DNA of 62,607 nt from Mycolicibacterium austroafricanum (GCF_902705885.1 NZ_CACSIP010000001.1:195316-257922); one strand, 5' to 3'; positions 46,404 through 55,668 are shown, counted from the stretch's first letter. Notes: generated by a model from the letters alone, not told the origin. Numbers and translations are program-made.

Positions 46404-47146
46404 TGTCGGTGACCCGCGCCGAGGTGTGTGCGGTAGCGTGCGCCGAACTGTTCCGCGACGCCGGCGAGATCATGGTCTCGCCGATGACCACCATCGTCGC
46501 GGTGGGCGCCCGACTGGCCCGATTGACGTTCTCCCCCGATATCGTGCTCAGCGACGGCGAAGCCCGACTGATCGCCGACACCCCGGCTATCGGTGCGACG
46601 GCAGCGATCGAGGGGTGGATGCCGTTCGGCCGGGTCTTCGAGACGTTGGCATGGGGCCGCCGGCATGTGGTGATGGGCGCCAACCAGATCGACCGGTACG
46701 GCAACCAGAACCTGTCGGCGTTCGGACCGGTGCAGCACCCGACCCGTCAGATGTTCGGCGTGCGGGGCGCACCCGGCAACACCATCAACCACGCCACCAG
46801 CTATTGGGTGGGAAACCATTCCAAACGGGTCTTCGGCAATTCCGTGGACATCGTTTCCGGGATCGGTTGGGACAAGGTCGATCCGGACAATCCCGCCTAC
46901 CGCTTCGTCAACGTCTACCGGGTGGTGACCAACCTCGGAGTCTTCGACTTCAACGGCCCCGACCACCAGATGCGAGCAGTGTCGCTGCATCCGGGCATCG
47001 AGGCCGGGCAGGTGGCCGAAAACACCTCGTTCGAGGTGCACGGGTTGGACACCGCAGAGACCACCCGACTGCCCACCGAGGAGGAGCAGAGGCTCCTGCG
47101 CGAGGTCATCGACCCGAAGTCGTTGCGCGACAAAGAAGTCAAGTGA
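46403..47146 (+). CDS. ipdB: IpdB, CoA-transferase-like ring hydrolase subunit B
   Basis: The 247-residue protein matches the beta subunit of family I CoA-transferase folds: AELFRDAGEIMVSPMTTIVAVG, then GANQIDRYGNQNLSAFG and RGAPGNTINHATSYWV. It pairs with IpdA in opening the ring of the HIP pathway intermediate. ATG 46403 overlaps the ipdA stop (TGATG); an adjacent GTG at 46400 could also be used. Its TGA overlaps the ATG of a CAKSR-type micro-ORF leading to ipdC. Confidence 0.92.
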
Positions 47147-47181
47147 TGAGCAGTTGCGCGAAGAGCAGAGTTGAGGCCTGA
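47146..47181 (+). CDS. Micro-ORF, CAKSR type, between ipdB and ipdC
   Basis: ATG 47146 shares its A with the ipdB TGA (TGATG). Eleven codons follow (MSSCAKSRVEA) before TGA 47179-47181; ipdC begins 2 bases later. The DNA core TTGCGCGAAGAGCAGA is identical to that of the micro-ORF at 35928-35966. Confidence 0.45.
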   Translation: MSSCAKSRVEA

Positions 47182-47183
47182 GC

Positions 47184-48254
47184 ATGGGTAGGCTGAAGAC
47201 CCCGCTGACCGAACTGGTCGGCATCGAGCATCCGGTCGTACAGACCGGCATGGGCTGGGTGGCGGGTGCACGCCTGGTGGCCGCTACCTCCAACGCCGGC
47301 GGGCTGGGCATCCTGGCGTCGGCGACGATGACCCTCGATGAACTGAGGACGGCGGTCGCCAAGGTCAAGGCCGCCACCGACAAGCCGTTCGGCATCAACA
47401 TCCGCGCCGACGCCGGCGATGCCGACCAGCGCGTCGACCTCCTGATCAGCGAAGGAGTCAAAGTCGCCTCCTTCGCCCTGGCACCCAAGCCGGACCTCAT
47501 CGCACGCCTCAAGGAATCCGGCGTCGTGGTCATCCCGTCGGTGGGACTGGCCAAACACGCCAAGAAGGTCGCGGGCTGGGGTGCGGACGCCGTCATCGTG
47601 CAGGGCGGCGAGGGCGGCGGGCACACCGGCCCGATCGCCACCACGTTGCTGTTGCCGTCGGTGCTGGACGCCGTCGCCGACACCGGCATGCCGGTGATCG
47701 CCGCGGGCGGCTTCTTCGACGGGCGGGGCCTGGCGGCCGCACTGTCCTACGGTGCCGCCGGCGTCGCCATGGGAACCCGGTTCCTGTTGACGTCGGACTC
47801 CACCGTTCCCGATGCGGTCAAGCAGCGTTATCTGCACGCTGCCCTCGACGGCACCGTGGTGTCCACCCGGGTGGACGGGATGCCGCACCGGGTGCTGCGC
47901 ACCGGCCTGGTCGAGAAGCTCGAGGGTGGCTCCCCGGTCCGCGGGCTCGCCGCCGCGGTGGGCAACGCCCAGAAGTTCAAGAAGATGTCCGGCATGACCT
48001 GGCGGTCGATGGTCCGCGACGGCCTGGCCATGCGCCACGGCAAGGAGCTGACCTGGGCGCAAGTGGTGATGGCGGCCAACACCCCGATGCTGCTCAAAGC
48101 CGGTCTGGTCGAGGGCAACACCGAGGCCGGCGTGCTGGCCTCGGGTCAGGTCGCGGGCATCATCGACGACCTGCCGTCGTGTGCGGAGTTGATCGACTCC
48201 ATCGTCGCCGAGGCCGTCGAACAGCTACAGAAGGCGTCGGGCTTCATCTTCTGA
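47184..48254 (+). CDS. ipdC: IpdC, nitronate-monooxygenase-like flavin oxidoreductase
   Basis: The 356-residue FMN-dependent TIM barrel has PVVQTGMGWVAGARLVAAT-like start (residues 13-32 region), the VQGGEGGGHTGPIATTLLLP segment with the family His, and AAGGFFDGRGLAAALSYGAAG. IpdC acts in the HIP pathway on a CoA-linked ring intermediate before EchA20. It is a paralogue of the protein encoded at 1304-2428. ATG 47184 lies 2 bp after the micro-ORF stop. It ends the echA20-ipdAB-ipdC operon; the ADH gene follows after 46 bp. Confidence 0.9.
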   Translation: MGRLKTPLTELVGIEHPVVQTGMGWVAGARLVAATSNAGGLGILASATMTLDELRTAVAKVKAATDKPFGINIRADAGDADQRVDLLISEGVKVASFALAPKPDLIARLKESGVVVIPSVGLAKHAKKVAGWGADAVIVQGGEGGGHTGPIATTLLLPSVLDAVADTGMPVIAAGGFFDGRGLAAALSYGAAGVAMGTRFLLTSDSTVPDAVKQRYLHAALDGTVVSTRVDGMPHRVLRTGLVEKLEGGSPVRGLAAAVGNAQKFKKMSGMTWRSMVRDGLAMRHGKELTWAQVVMAANTPMLLKAGLVEGNTEAGVLASGQVAGIIDDLPSCAELIDSIVAEAVEQLQKASGFIF

Positions 48255-48300
48255 GCCCATTCGGCCGTGGGAGCAGGCGCGGGTTCCTAGACTCCGACGG

Positions 48301-49413
48301 ATGAAGACCAACGCGGCGATTCTGTGGGAGTTCGGCGGCGACTGGACCGTGGAGGAGATCGACCTCGACCCACCGAAGGATGGCGAGGTGCTGGTCTCCT
48401 GGGAGGCCACCGGTCTGTGCCATTCCGACGAACACATCCGCACCGGTGATCTGCCCGCGCCGCTGCCAGTGATCGGTGGCCACGAAGGAGCCGGGATCGT
48501 CCGGGAGGTCGGCCCCGGTGTCATCGGGCTGGCTCCGGGTGACCACGTCGTCGCGTCGTTCCTGCCGGCCTGCGGGCGGTGCCGGTTCTGCTCGACAGGC
48601 CATCAGAATCTGTGTGACCTCGGCGCGATGATCATGGCAGGCACCCAACTTGACGGCACCTACCGGCGTCACGTCCGCGGACAGGGCGTCGGCGTGATGG
48701 CGCTGGTCGGGACGTTCTCGCAGTACGGCACCGTACCCGAAGCCTCAATCGTCAAGATCGACGACGACATTCCACTGGCGCGCGCCTGCCTGCTCGGGTG
48801 CGGTGTCACGACGGGGTGGGGGTCAGCGGTGAACACCGCGGATGTGTCGCCGGGCGACACCGTCGTCGTGATCGGTCTGGGCGGGATCGGCAGCGGGGCG
48901 GTTCAGGGAGCGCGGTTGGCCGGGGCGGAGAAGATCATCGTCGTCGAACCGGTCGAAGCCAAGCGGCAGCAGGCTTTTCAGTTCGGGGCGACCCATTTCG
49001 CCACCTCGCTGCCTGAGGCCACCGAGCTTGTCGCCGAGCTTACCCGGGGGGTGATGGCCGATTCGGCGATCCTGACCATGGGCCTGCTCGAGGGCTCGAT
49101 CCTCGAGGACGCCGCCAACATCATCCGCAAAGGCGGCGCGGTTGTGATGACGGCACTGTCGACGATGGCCGACAACTCGCCGACCCTGGGCCTGATGATG
49201 TTCACGCTGTTCCAGAAGCGGCTATTGGGCAGCCTCTACGGCGAGGCCAACCCGCGTGCCGACATACCGCGGCTCCTGAACCTGTACCGCGAAGGCAAGC
49301 TGCTGCTCGACGAAACCGTGACGCACGAATACAAGCTCGCCGAGGTCAACGAGGGTTACGAGGACATGCGCGCGGGCCGCAACATCCGCGGCGTCATCCT
49401 GCACGACCACTGA
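48301..49413 (+). CDS. Zinc-dependent medium-chain alcohol dehydrogenase
   Basis: The 370-residue MDR protein has catalytic-zinc motifs GLCHSDEH and GHEGAGIVREVGPGV, the four-Cys structural-zinc loop CGRCRFCSTGHQNLC, and the dinucleotide fold VVVIGLGGIGSGAVQGARLAG. It resembles the NDMA-dependent mycobacterial alcohol dehydrogenases, which keep the nicotinamide cofactor tightly bound. It lies 46 bp after ipdC; the gap has no clear own operator, so it may be read from the ipd operon. The substrate is unknown. ATG 48301. Confidence 0.84.
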   Translation: MKTNAAILWEFGGDWTVEEIDLDPPKDGEVLVSWEATGLCHSDEHIRTGDLPAPLPVIGGHEGAGIVREVGPGVIGLAPGDHVVASFLPACGRCRFCSTGHQNLCDLGAMIMAGTQLDGTYRRHVRGQGVGVMALVGTFSQYGTVPEASIVKIDDDIPLARACLLGCGVTTGWGSAVNTADVSPGDTVVVIGLGGIGSGAVQGARLAGAEKIIVVEPVEAKRQQAFQFGATHFATSLPEATELVAELTRGVMADSAILTMGLLEGSILEDAANIIRKGGAVVMTALSTMADNSPTLGLMMFTLFQKRLLGSLYGEANPRADIPRLLNLYREGKLLLDETVTHEYKLAEVNEGYEDMRAGRNIRGVILHDH

Positions 49414-49490
49414 ACGGCCCTGGTGCGCCGGCAACGCAGGCGAAACCCGGAGGAAACCAGAAAACAGCGAAGCTGCCCGATTCTGTTTCC

Positions 49491-51392
49491 ATGTCGGCAC
49501 CCACCAAGAGCCAGCGCAAGCGCGTGCACCCCGTCGATGAGGTGTTGCCCCTTCCGAAACTGGCCGCTTACGGCTTTCAGCACGTGGTCGCGTTCTACGC
49601 GGGTGCGGTGCTGGTACCGATCCTCATCGCCAATGCGCTCGGACTGACCAGTGAAGAGCTCGTCATGCTCATCACGGCGGACCTGTTCACATGCGGTATC
49701 GCCTCGATCATCCAGGCGGTCGGTTTCAAGAACGTCGGGGTGCGCCTGCCGCTGCTGCAGGGCGTGACGTTTGCGGGCGTCACGCCGATCATCGCTATCG
49801 GGCTGGCCCACGGCGGTGGGACCGCGAGCCTGCTCTACGTCTACGGCGCGGTGATCGTGGCCGGGGTCTTCACGTTCCTGATCGCACCCGTCTTCATCAA
49901 GCTGCTCAAGTTCTTCCCACCCGTGGTGACCGGCACACTCATCACCATCATCGGCTTGTGCCTGGTGCCCATCGGCGCCCTGGACGCGGTGACCAACCCG
50001 GCCACCCACGAGCCCGATCCCACCAACCTGCGCTGGGTGCTCTACGCGTTGGGCACCATCGCCGTGATCGTGGCGATCCAGCGAATCTTCCGCGGCTTCA
50101 TGTCCACCATCGCCGTGTTGCTGGGTCTGATAGCGGGATGCGCGGTCGCGTTCGCGTTGGGCGATATGGACTTCGATCGGGTCGGGCAGGCCTCGATGTT
50201 CGGCTTCACGCCGCCTTTCGCGTTCGGCATGCCGAGGTTCGACATCGTCGCGATCATCACGATGATCATCGTGATGATGATCATCGCGGTGGAGTCGACC
50301 GGCAGCACGCTGGCCACCGGTGAGATCGTCGGCAAGCGGGTCCGACCGTCCGATATCGGCAACGTGCTGCGCGCCGACGGCGTGGCCACCACCATCGGCG
50401 GCATCTTCAACTCGTTCCCGTATACCGCGTTCTCCGAGAACGTCGGCCTGGTACGACTCACCGGGGTGAAGAGCCGGTGGGTGGTGGCGGCGGCGGGCGT
50501 CATCATGATCATGTTGGGCTTCCTGCCGAAGGTGGCCGCCATCGTGGCGTCCATTCCGAATCCGGTGCTCGGTGGCGCCGCCCTGGTGCTGTTCGCCACC
50601 GTTGCGGTCGTCGGCATCCAGACGCTGGGCAAGGTCGACTTCACCGACCACCGCAACGTCATCATCGTGACCACCAGCTTGGCGCTGGCCCTGCTGGTGA
50701 CCTCATACCCGGGCATCTCCTCGGCATTGCCCGCGGGACTGGACATCCTGTTCGGCAGCGGTATCAGCACCGGCGCCATCGCCGCGATCGCGCTCAACAT
50801 CGTCTTCTTCCATCTCGGCATGAAGGGGCCCCGGGTGGCCGGCGGCGGCTCCATCTCGCTCAACGAGGTCAACTCCATGACCCGGGAGCGATTCACCGAG
50901 GTGTTCGGGCACGTCGTGCAGGACGTCGCGTGGGCGGCCGATCGTGCCTTCGAGCAGCGGCCGTTCGCCGACACCGCGGCGCTGCGGGAGGCATTCCAGG
51001 ATGCGGTGCTCACCGGTTCCACCGAGCAGCAAGAGGAACTGCTCAACGCCTTCCACGATCTGGGCGCCGAGGACGAGACGGGGCAGGTGCTGGCGGCCGA
51101 CCATGTGGCGCTGCGCAATCTCGACGAGGACGACCATCAGGATGTCGTGGGTCTGGCCGCCGCCTACCGCGAACACTTCGGGTTCCCGCTGATCATCTGT
51201 GCACGGGAGACCGAGCGCTTCGATAGGGTGCTGCGCAATGGCTGGTCACGGATCGACAACTCCGCGGCCACCGAGAAGGCCTACGCGTTGATCGAGGTGG
51301 CAAAGATCGCCAACTACCGCTTCACCGATCTGGTCGCCGACGCCAATCCCATTGCCGCGGCTCGGTTCGGCAGGCTCAACGAACTCTCGTGA
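49491..51392 (+). CDS. NCS2 urate/xanthine permease fused to a degenerate OHCU decarboxylase domain
   Basis: The 633-residue protein has about 450 residues of NCS2 (SLC23-type) permease: HVVAFYAGAVLVPILIANAL near the start, the family signature FNSFPYTAFSENVGLVRLTG and about 14 membrane helices. From about residue 456 a soluble domain (VNSMTRERFTEVFGHVVQDV, FADTAALREAFQDAV, EHFGFPLIICARE, LIEVAKIANYRFTDLV) matches OHCU decarboxylase (UraD). The catalytic HPxxx motif reads FHDLG at about 519-523, so this copy looks inactive. Import of urate coupled to its breakdown is inferred. ATG 49491; the stop overlaps uraD. Confidence 0.85.
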   Translation: MSAPTKSQRKRVHPVDEVLPLPKLAAYGFQHVVAFYAGAVLVPILIANALGLTSEELVMLITADLFTCGIASIIQAVGFKNVGVRLPLLQGVTFAGVTPIIAIGLAHGGGTASLLYVYGAVIVAGVFTFLIAPVFIKLLKFFPPVVTGTLITIIGLCLVPIGALDAVTNPATHEPDPTNLRWVLYALGTIAVIVAIQRIFRGFMSTIAVLLGLIAGCAVAFALGDMDFDRVGQASMFGFTPPFAFGMPRFDIVAIITMIIVMMIIAVESTGSTLATGEIVGKRVRPSDIGNVLRADGVATTIGGIFNSFPYTAFSENVGLVRLTGVKSRWVVAAAGVIMIMLGFLPKVAAIVASIPNPVLGGAALVLFATVAVVGIQTLGKVDFTDHRNVIIVTTSLALALLVTSYPGISSALPAGLDILFGSGISTGAIAAIALNIVFFHLGMKGPRVAGGGSISLNEVNSMTRERFTEVFGHVVQDVAWAADRAFEQRPFADTAALREAFQDAVLTGSTEQQEELLNAFHDLGAEDETGQVLAADHVALRNLDEDDHQDVVGLAAAYREHFGFPLIICARETERFDRVLRNGWSRIDNSAATEKAYALIEVAKIANYRFTDLVADANPIAAARFGRLNELS

Positions 51393-51895
51393 AAGCGATC
51401 GGTCTGAAGGACTTCAACGCGCTGTCCGACCGGCAACGGATGCATCTGTTGTTCGAGGTGTGCTCGTCGCCGATCTGGGCCAGACGAGTGGTGGCGGGCT
51501 CTCCGTTCCGGGACGCCGAGGCGCTCTACGACCGGGCCGACCGGATACTCGCCGAGCTCCCCGATGCCGAGATCGACGCGGCCCTCGATGGCCACCCACG
51601 CATCGGCGCTTCGGTTTCGGCGGCGCACAATCCGTCGTCGGCCCGCGAGCAGGCCCGGGTCGCCGACGCCGGCGAAGCCGTGAAAACCGCACTGGCAGCG
51701 AAGAACCGCGAGTACGAGGACAGGTTCGGCTATGTCTACCTGGTGTGCGCCAGCGGACGCCCCGCCGATGAACTGCTGGCCATCCTCACCGATCGGCTCG
51801 ACAACGATCCGGAGACCGAGCGCCGGGTCATGCGCAACGAGCTGGCCAAGATCAACCGGCTGCGCCTCGAGCGCCTGTTGAGCGAGCCGACATGA
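51389..51895 (+). CDS. uraD: UraD, OHCU decarboxylase
   Basis: The 168-residue protein is a stand-alone 2-oxo-4-hydroxy-4-carboxy-5-ureidoimidazoline decarboxylase: FNALSDRQRMHLLFEVCSS, the active HPRIG motif at about 68-72, SSAREQARV with the conserved Glu, and EYEDRFGYVYLVCASGRP. It converts the urate-oxidation product to S-allantoin. GTG 51389 overlaps the permease stop by 4 nt. No urate oxidase or HIU hydrolase is in this window. It is convergent with fadA6 after a 45-bp gap. Confidence 0.88.
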   Translation: MKAIGLKDFNALSDRQRMHLLFEVCSSPIWARRVVAGSPFRDAEALYDRADRILAELPDAEIDAALDGHPRIGASVSAAHNPSSAREQARVADAGEAVKTALAAKNREYEDRFGYVYLVCASGRPADELLAILTDRLDNDPETERRVMRNELAKINRLRLERLLSEPT

Positions 51896-51940
51896 CGGGC
51901 AGATTTCTGGACCTGGATCCGGCCCGGGTGTGGCGCGCGA

Positions 51941-53089
51941 TCAGAGCCGCTCGATGATGGTGACGTTGGCGGTGCCGCCGCCCTCGCACATGGTTTGCAA
52001 GCCGTAGCGGCCGCCGGTTCGCTCCAGCGTGTTGAGCATGGTCGCGAACAGCTTCGCCCCGGTGGCGCCGAGCGGGTGCCCGAGCGCGATCGCACCGCCG
52101 TTCGGATTGACCTTCTCCGGGTCGGCCTTGGTCTCCTTCAGCCAGGCCTGCACCACGGGGGCGAACGCCTCGTTGATCTCGACGGTGTCGATGTCCTCGA
52201 TCGACAGGCCTGTCTTGTCCAGTGCGTAACGGGTCGCGGGGATGGGGCCGGTGAGCATGAACACCGGGTCGGCGCCGCGCGCGCTGATGTGGTGAATCCG
52301 GGCCCTCGGCTTCAGGTTGTGCGTCTTCACCGCTTCCTCCGAGGCGAGCAGCACCGCGCTGGCGCCGTCGGAGATCTGGCTGGCCATGGCCGCGGTCAGC
52401 CTGCCGCCTTCTACCAGCGTCTTGAGTCCGGCCATCTTCTCCAGCGACGTGTCTCGAGGACCTTCGTCGACGGCGAAGCCGTCCACCGGGATGATCTCGT
52501 TCTCGAAATGGCCGGCCCGGATTGCGGCCTGGGCACGCTGGTGGCTGGTGAGTGCGAACTGCTCCATCTCTTCGCGGGACAAATCCCACTTCTCGGCGAT
52601 CAGCTCGGACCCCCGGAACTGCGAGATCTCCTGGTCGCCGTAGCGGTGCAGCCAGCTCTTCGATTCGTTTGTCGGAGAGGTGAACCCGAACTGCTCCCCG
52701 ACGATCATCGCCGAGCTGATCGGGATCTGGCTCATGTTCTGCATGCCGCCGGCGACGATCAGGTCGGCGGTGCCGGACATGATGGCCTGCGCGCCGAACG
52801 AGATCGCCTGCTGGCTGGAACCGCACTGCCGGTCGACGGTGACACCGGGGACTTCCTCGGGGAATCCGGCTGCGAGCCAGGACAACCGGGCGATGTTGCC
52901 CGCCTGCGGACCGATGGCGTCGACGCAGCCGGCGATGACGTCGTCGACCGCACCCGGGTCTACGTCGACGCGCTCGAACAGGCCGCGCCAGACCGCCGCC
53001 CCCAGGTCGACGGGATGCACGCCGGCCAGCGAACCGTTGCGCTTTCCGATCGCGGTGCGAACCACGTCGATCACGTAGGCCTCAGCCAT
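51941..53089 (-). CDS. fadA6: FadA6, thiolase of ring C/D catabolism
   Basis: The 382-residue thiolase has the nucleophilic Cys at about 89 (DRQCGSSQQA), [19 protein letters not shown] with the His, and the C-terminal CEGGGTANV. FadA6 (Rv3556c) belongs to the KstR2 regulon and acts late in HIP breakdown. ATG 53087-53089 lies inside the last codons of kstR2 (8-nt overlap), so it is translated from the fadE30-ipdF-kstR2-fadA6 transcript. It is convergent with uraD. Confidence 0.9.
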   Translation of the reverse strand: MAEAYVIDVVRTAIGKRNGSLAGVHPVDLGAAVWRGLFERVDVDPGAVDDVIAGCVDAIGPQAGNIARLSWLAAGFPEEVPGVTVDRQCGSSQQAISFGAQAIMSGTADLIVAGGMQNMSQIPISSAMIVGEQFGFTSPTNESKSWLHRYGDQEISQFRGSELIAEKWDLSREEMEQFALTSHQRAQAAIRAGHFENEIIPVDGFAVDEGPRDTSLEKMAGLKTLVEGGRLTAAMASQISDGASAVLLASEEAVKTHNLKPRARIHHISARGADPVFMLTGPIPATRYALDKTGLSIEDIDTVEINEAFAPVVQAWLKETKADPEKVNPNGGAIALGHPLGATGAKLFATMLNTLERTGGRYGLQTMCEGGGTANVTIIERL

Positions 53090-53723
53090 TGCTGCTCTCC
53101 TTGCTTGTTGAGTCGGCGGTTATCCCGCCGAGGACGATCGAAAGATATTGCTGCCCAACCTGCTGCGCGGTCAGTGGCCCGCCGGGCTGGTACCAACGGA
53201 CCGAAACCCAGGTGGTGTCGCGGATGAACCGGTACACCAGGTCGACGTCGACATCGGGGCGGAAGTAGCCCTCCTCGATGCCCTGGTTCAGCACGTCGAC
53301 CCACATCTTGCGCTGTTCTCTGTTGCGCTCGTCCACGTAGGCGAACCGCTCCTGCGAGGAGAGTCGCTTCGCTTCGTCCTGGTAGATCACGACCTCGGCG
53401 TGTCGGGTCTCGATCGCCTCGAATGAGGACATGAACAGCCCTTTGAGCCGCTCCAGCGGATTGGACTCGGTCTCCACGATCTGCTGATAGCGCTCGAACA
53501 ACCAGTCCAAGAAGCCGCGCAGCACCTCGTCGACCATCTCCTCTTTGGATGAGAAGTGGTGGTACAGGCTGCCGGACAGGATTCCCGCCGAGTCGGCGAT
53601 GTCCCGCACAGTGGTGGCGCGCAGCCCACGCTCGGCGAACATCGTCGCGGCGAGCCCGAGAAGCTCGTCGCGTCTGGTGTTGGTCTGCTGGGTCGCCGCA
53701 GCGGCCGGGCGCTCCCCACTCAT
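53082..53723 (-). CDS. kstR2: KstR2, TetR-family repressor of ring C/D genes
   Basis: The 213-residue protein has a TetR helix-turn-helix (DELLGLAATMFAERGLRATT followed by VRDIADSAGILSGSLYHHFSSK) at about 18-62 and a KstR2-like ligand domain (WVSVRWYQPGGPLTAQQVGQ). KstR2 represses the HIP genes and responds to HIP-CoA. ATG 53721-53723 (MSGERPAAAATQQT) overlaps the ipdF stop; about 30 earlier in-frame codons are not used. It overlaps fadA6 by 8 nt. Being inside the fadE30 operon, it is likely autoregulated by the operator at 55685-55698. Confidence 0.9.
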   Translation of the reverse strand: MSGERPAAAATQQTNTRRDELLGLAATMFAERGLRATTVRDIADSAGILSGSLYHHFSSKEEMVDEVLRGFLDWLFERYQQIVETESNPLERLKGLFMSSFEAIETRHAEVVIYQDEAKRLSSQERFAYVDERNREQRKMWVDVLNQGIEEGYFRPDVDVDLVYRFIRDTTWVSVRWYQPGGPLTAQQVGQQYLSIVLGGITADSTSKESSNG

Positions 53724-54511
53724 GGGTGCTGGCTCGACACCGAAATAACTTCGCCGGTCAGGTAACTGGAGTAGTCGCTGGCCAGGAACGCGATGGTGGC
53801 CGCAACCTCCCACGGTTCGGCGGCCCGTCCGAACGCCTCTCCCTCCGACAGTCGGTCCAGGAGTTCGGAACTGCTTGTCTTCTCGAGGAACTTGTGCCGC
53901 GCGATGCTGGGCGACACGGCGTTGATCCGCACTCCGTGTTCGACGGCTTCGATCGCGCTACACCGGGTCAGCGCCATCACGCCGGCCTTGGCCGCCGCGT
54001 AGTGCGCCTGCGAATGCTGCGCCCGCCACCCCAGGACGCTGGCGTTGTTGACGATGACACCGCCGTGCGGCACGTCGCGGAAGTACCGTAGGGCGGCGCG
54101 CGTGGCCCGCATCGTCGATGTCAGCGTGACGTCGAGGACCCGGTCCCATTCGTCGTCGGTCATGTCGACGACGGGAGTCTGCCCCCCGAGCCCGGCATTG
54201 TTGACCAACACGTCGAGTCGCCCCATCGCGGCCACCGCGTCGGTGACCAGCGCATCCACTGCGGCGGTGGAGGTCACGTCACACACCACGGCTTCGACGC
54301 GGCCCAGCCCTAGTTCGGCCAGTTGGTCGCGGCTCTCCCCCAGCCTGCGCTCGTGATAGTCGGAGACCACCACGTCGGCGCCCTCGACAAGCGCACGCCG
54401 GGCCACCGAGGAACCGATGCCCGTCCCCGCGGCCGCGGTCACCAGGACCACCTTCCCGGTCAACAGCCCGTGTCCGTCGATCTCCTTGGGAGCGACTGAA
54501 AGATCGCTCAT
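53720..54511 (-). CDS. ipdF: IpdF, SDR of the HIP pathway
   Basis: The 263-residue SDR has VTAAAGTGIGSSVARRALVEGAD for NAD(P), NNAGLGGQTPVVDM and the active site YAAAKAGVMALTRCSAIE. IpdF (Rv3559c) oxidises a hydroxyl on a HIP-derived CoA thioester. ATG 54509-54511 (MSDLSVAPKEIDGHGLLTG) overlaps the fadE30 stop by 4 nt; its own stop overlaps kstR2 by 4 nt. All four minus-strand genes are thus coupled. Confidence 0.88.
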   Translation of the reverse strand: MSDLSVAPKEIDGHGLLTGKVVLVTAAAGTGIGSSVARRALVEGADVVVSDYHERRLGESRDQLAELGLGRVEAVVCDVTSTAAVDALVTDAVAAMGRLDVLVNNAGLGGQTPVVDMTDDEWDRVLDVTLTSTMRATRAALRYFRDVPHGGVIVNNASVLGWRAQHSQAHYAAAKAGVMALTRCSAIEAVEHGVRINAVSPSIARHKFLEKTSSSELLDRLSEGEAFGRAAEPWEVAATIAFLASDYSSYLTGEVISVSSQHP

Positions 54512-55668
54512 CCCTTGACCTCCCGCGGCAGGCCGAGCACTCGCTCGGCGATGATGTTGCGCTGGATCTCGTTGGAGCCACCGTAGATCGTGTCGGCGCG
54601 GGAGAACAGATACAGCCGCTGCCACTCGTCGAACTCGCCGTCTTGCAGCGTCAGACCCGCCATGCCCTGCACCTCCATCGCGATCTCGCCGAGCTCGCGG
54701 TGCCAGTTGGCCCACAGCAGTTTCGACACCGAATCTTTTCCGGCGGCCTGCGCGGTCCCTTCCACATCCATGGTCGCCAGCGCATACGACCGCATCGCTT
54801 TCAAGCCGGCCCAGGACCGACTCAGCCGTTCCCGGATCAGTGGGTCGTCGGCGGCCCCGGTGCGCTTGGCCAGCTCGACGAGGTTGGAATGCTCTCGCGC
54901 ATAACGGATCTGCTGGCCGAGAGTGGAAACGCCCCGCTCGAACGTCAGCGTCCCCATCGCCACCCGCCAGCCGTCGCCGGGCTCACCGACGACGAGGCCG
55001 GCTTCGGTGTGGGCGTCGTCGAAGAACACCTCGTTGAACTCCGAGTCACCTGTCAACTGGATGATCGGGCGGATGTCGACGCCGGGCTGGTCCAGCGGAA
55101 CCAGCAGGTAGGACAGACCCGCATGCCGCTTGGAACCCTTCTCGGTGCGGGCGACGACAAAACACCACTGCGCCCAGTGCGCCAGCGAGGTCCAGACCTT
55201 CTGCCCGTTGATCACCCATCGATCACCGTCCAGCGTCGCCGTCGTCGAGACGTTGGCGAGGTCGCTGCCGGCACCAGGTTCGGAGTAGCCCTGCGACCAC
55301 AGCTCGGTGACATCGAGGATCGTGGGCAGGAAGCGCTTCTGCTGCTCGGCGGTGCCGTAGGCGATGAGCGTCGGACCTACCAGCTCCTCGCCGAAATGGT
55401 TCACCTTGTCGGGGGCGTCCGCCTTGGCGTACTCCTCGTAGAACGCGACGCGGTGTGCGACGGACAGGCCGCGGCCGCCGTGCTCGGTGGGCCAGCCCAG
55501 GCACGTCAGCCCCGCGGCCGCCAGATGCTGGTTCCATGCCCGGCGCTCCTCGAACGCCTCGTGCTCGCGGCCGGGCCCTCCGAGACCCTTCAACGCGGCG
55601 TACTCGCCGACGAGGTTGTCGGCCAACCAGTCGCGTACCTCAGCCCTGAACTCCTGGACCTCTATCAC
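54508..55668 (-). CDS. fadE30: FadE30, acyl-CoA dehydrogenase of HIP catabolism
   Basis: The 386-residue protein has the ACAD fold: GWPTEHGGRGLSVAHRVAFYEE, WSQGYSEPGAGSDLANVST, RWVINGQKVWTSLAHWAQW and the C-terminal YLFSRADTIYGGSNEIQRNI. FadE30 (Rv3560c) introduces a double bond in the propionyl side chain of 5-hydroxy-HIP-CoA. GTG 55666-55668 lies 17 bp from the KstR2 operator. It heads fadE30-ipdF-kstR2-fadA6 and is divergent from fadD3. Confidence 0.9.
   Translation of the reverse strand: MIEVQEFRAEVRDWLADNLVGEYAALKGLGGPGREHEAFEERRAWNQHLAAAGLTCLGWPTEHGGRGLSVAHRVAFYEEYAKADAPDKVNHFGEELVGPTLIAYGTAEQQKRFLPTILDVTELWSQGYSEPGAGSDLANVSTTATLDGDRWVINGQKVWTSLAHWAQWCFVVARTEKGSKRHAGLSYLLVPLDQPGVDIRPIIQLTGDSEFNEVFFDDAHTEAGLVVGEPGDGWRVAMGTLTFERGVSTLGQQIRYAREHSNLVELAKRTGAADDPLIRERLSRSWAGLKAMRSYALATMDVEGTAQAAGKDSVSKLLWANWHRELGEIAMEVQGMAGLTLQDGEFDEWQRLYLFSRADTIYGGSNEIQRNIIAERVLGLPREVKG

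Noticed and set aside
49356..50651. Minus-strand frame of 431 codons rich in His/Asp/Arg opposite the permease
   Set aside because: Composition is the antisense of a hydrophobic membrane protein; no start signals.
51892..51957. 21-codon frame overlapping the uraD stop by ATGA
   Set aside because: It runs into the convergent fadA6 gene, lacks a follow-on gene and has no similarity to the other micro-ORFs or to HIU hydrolase.
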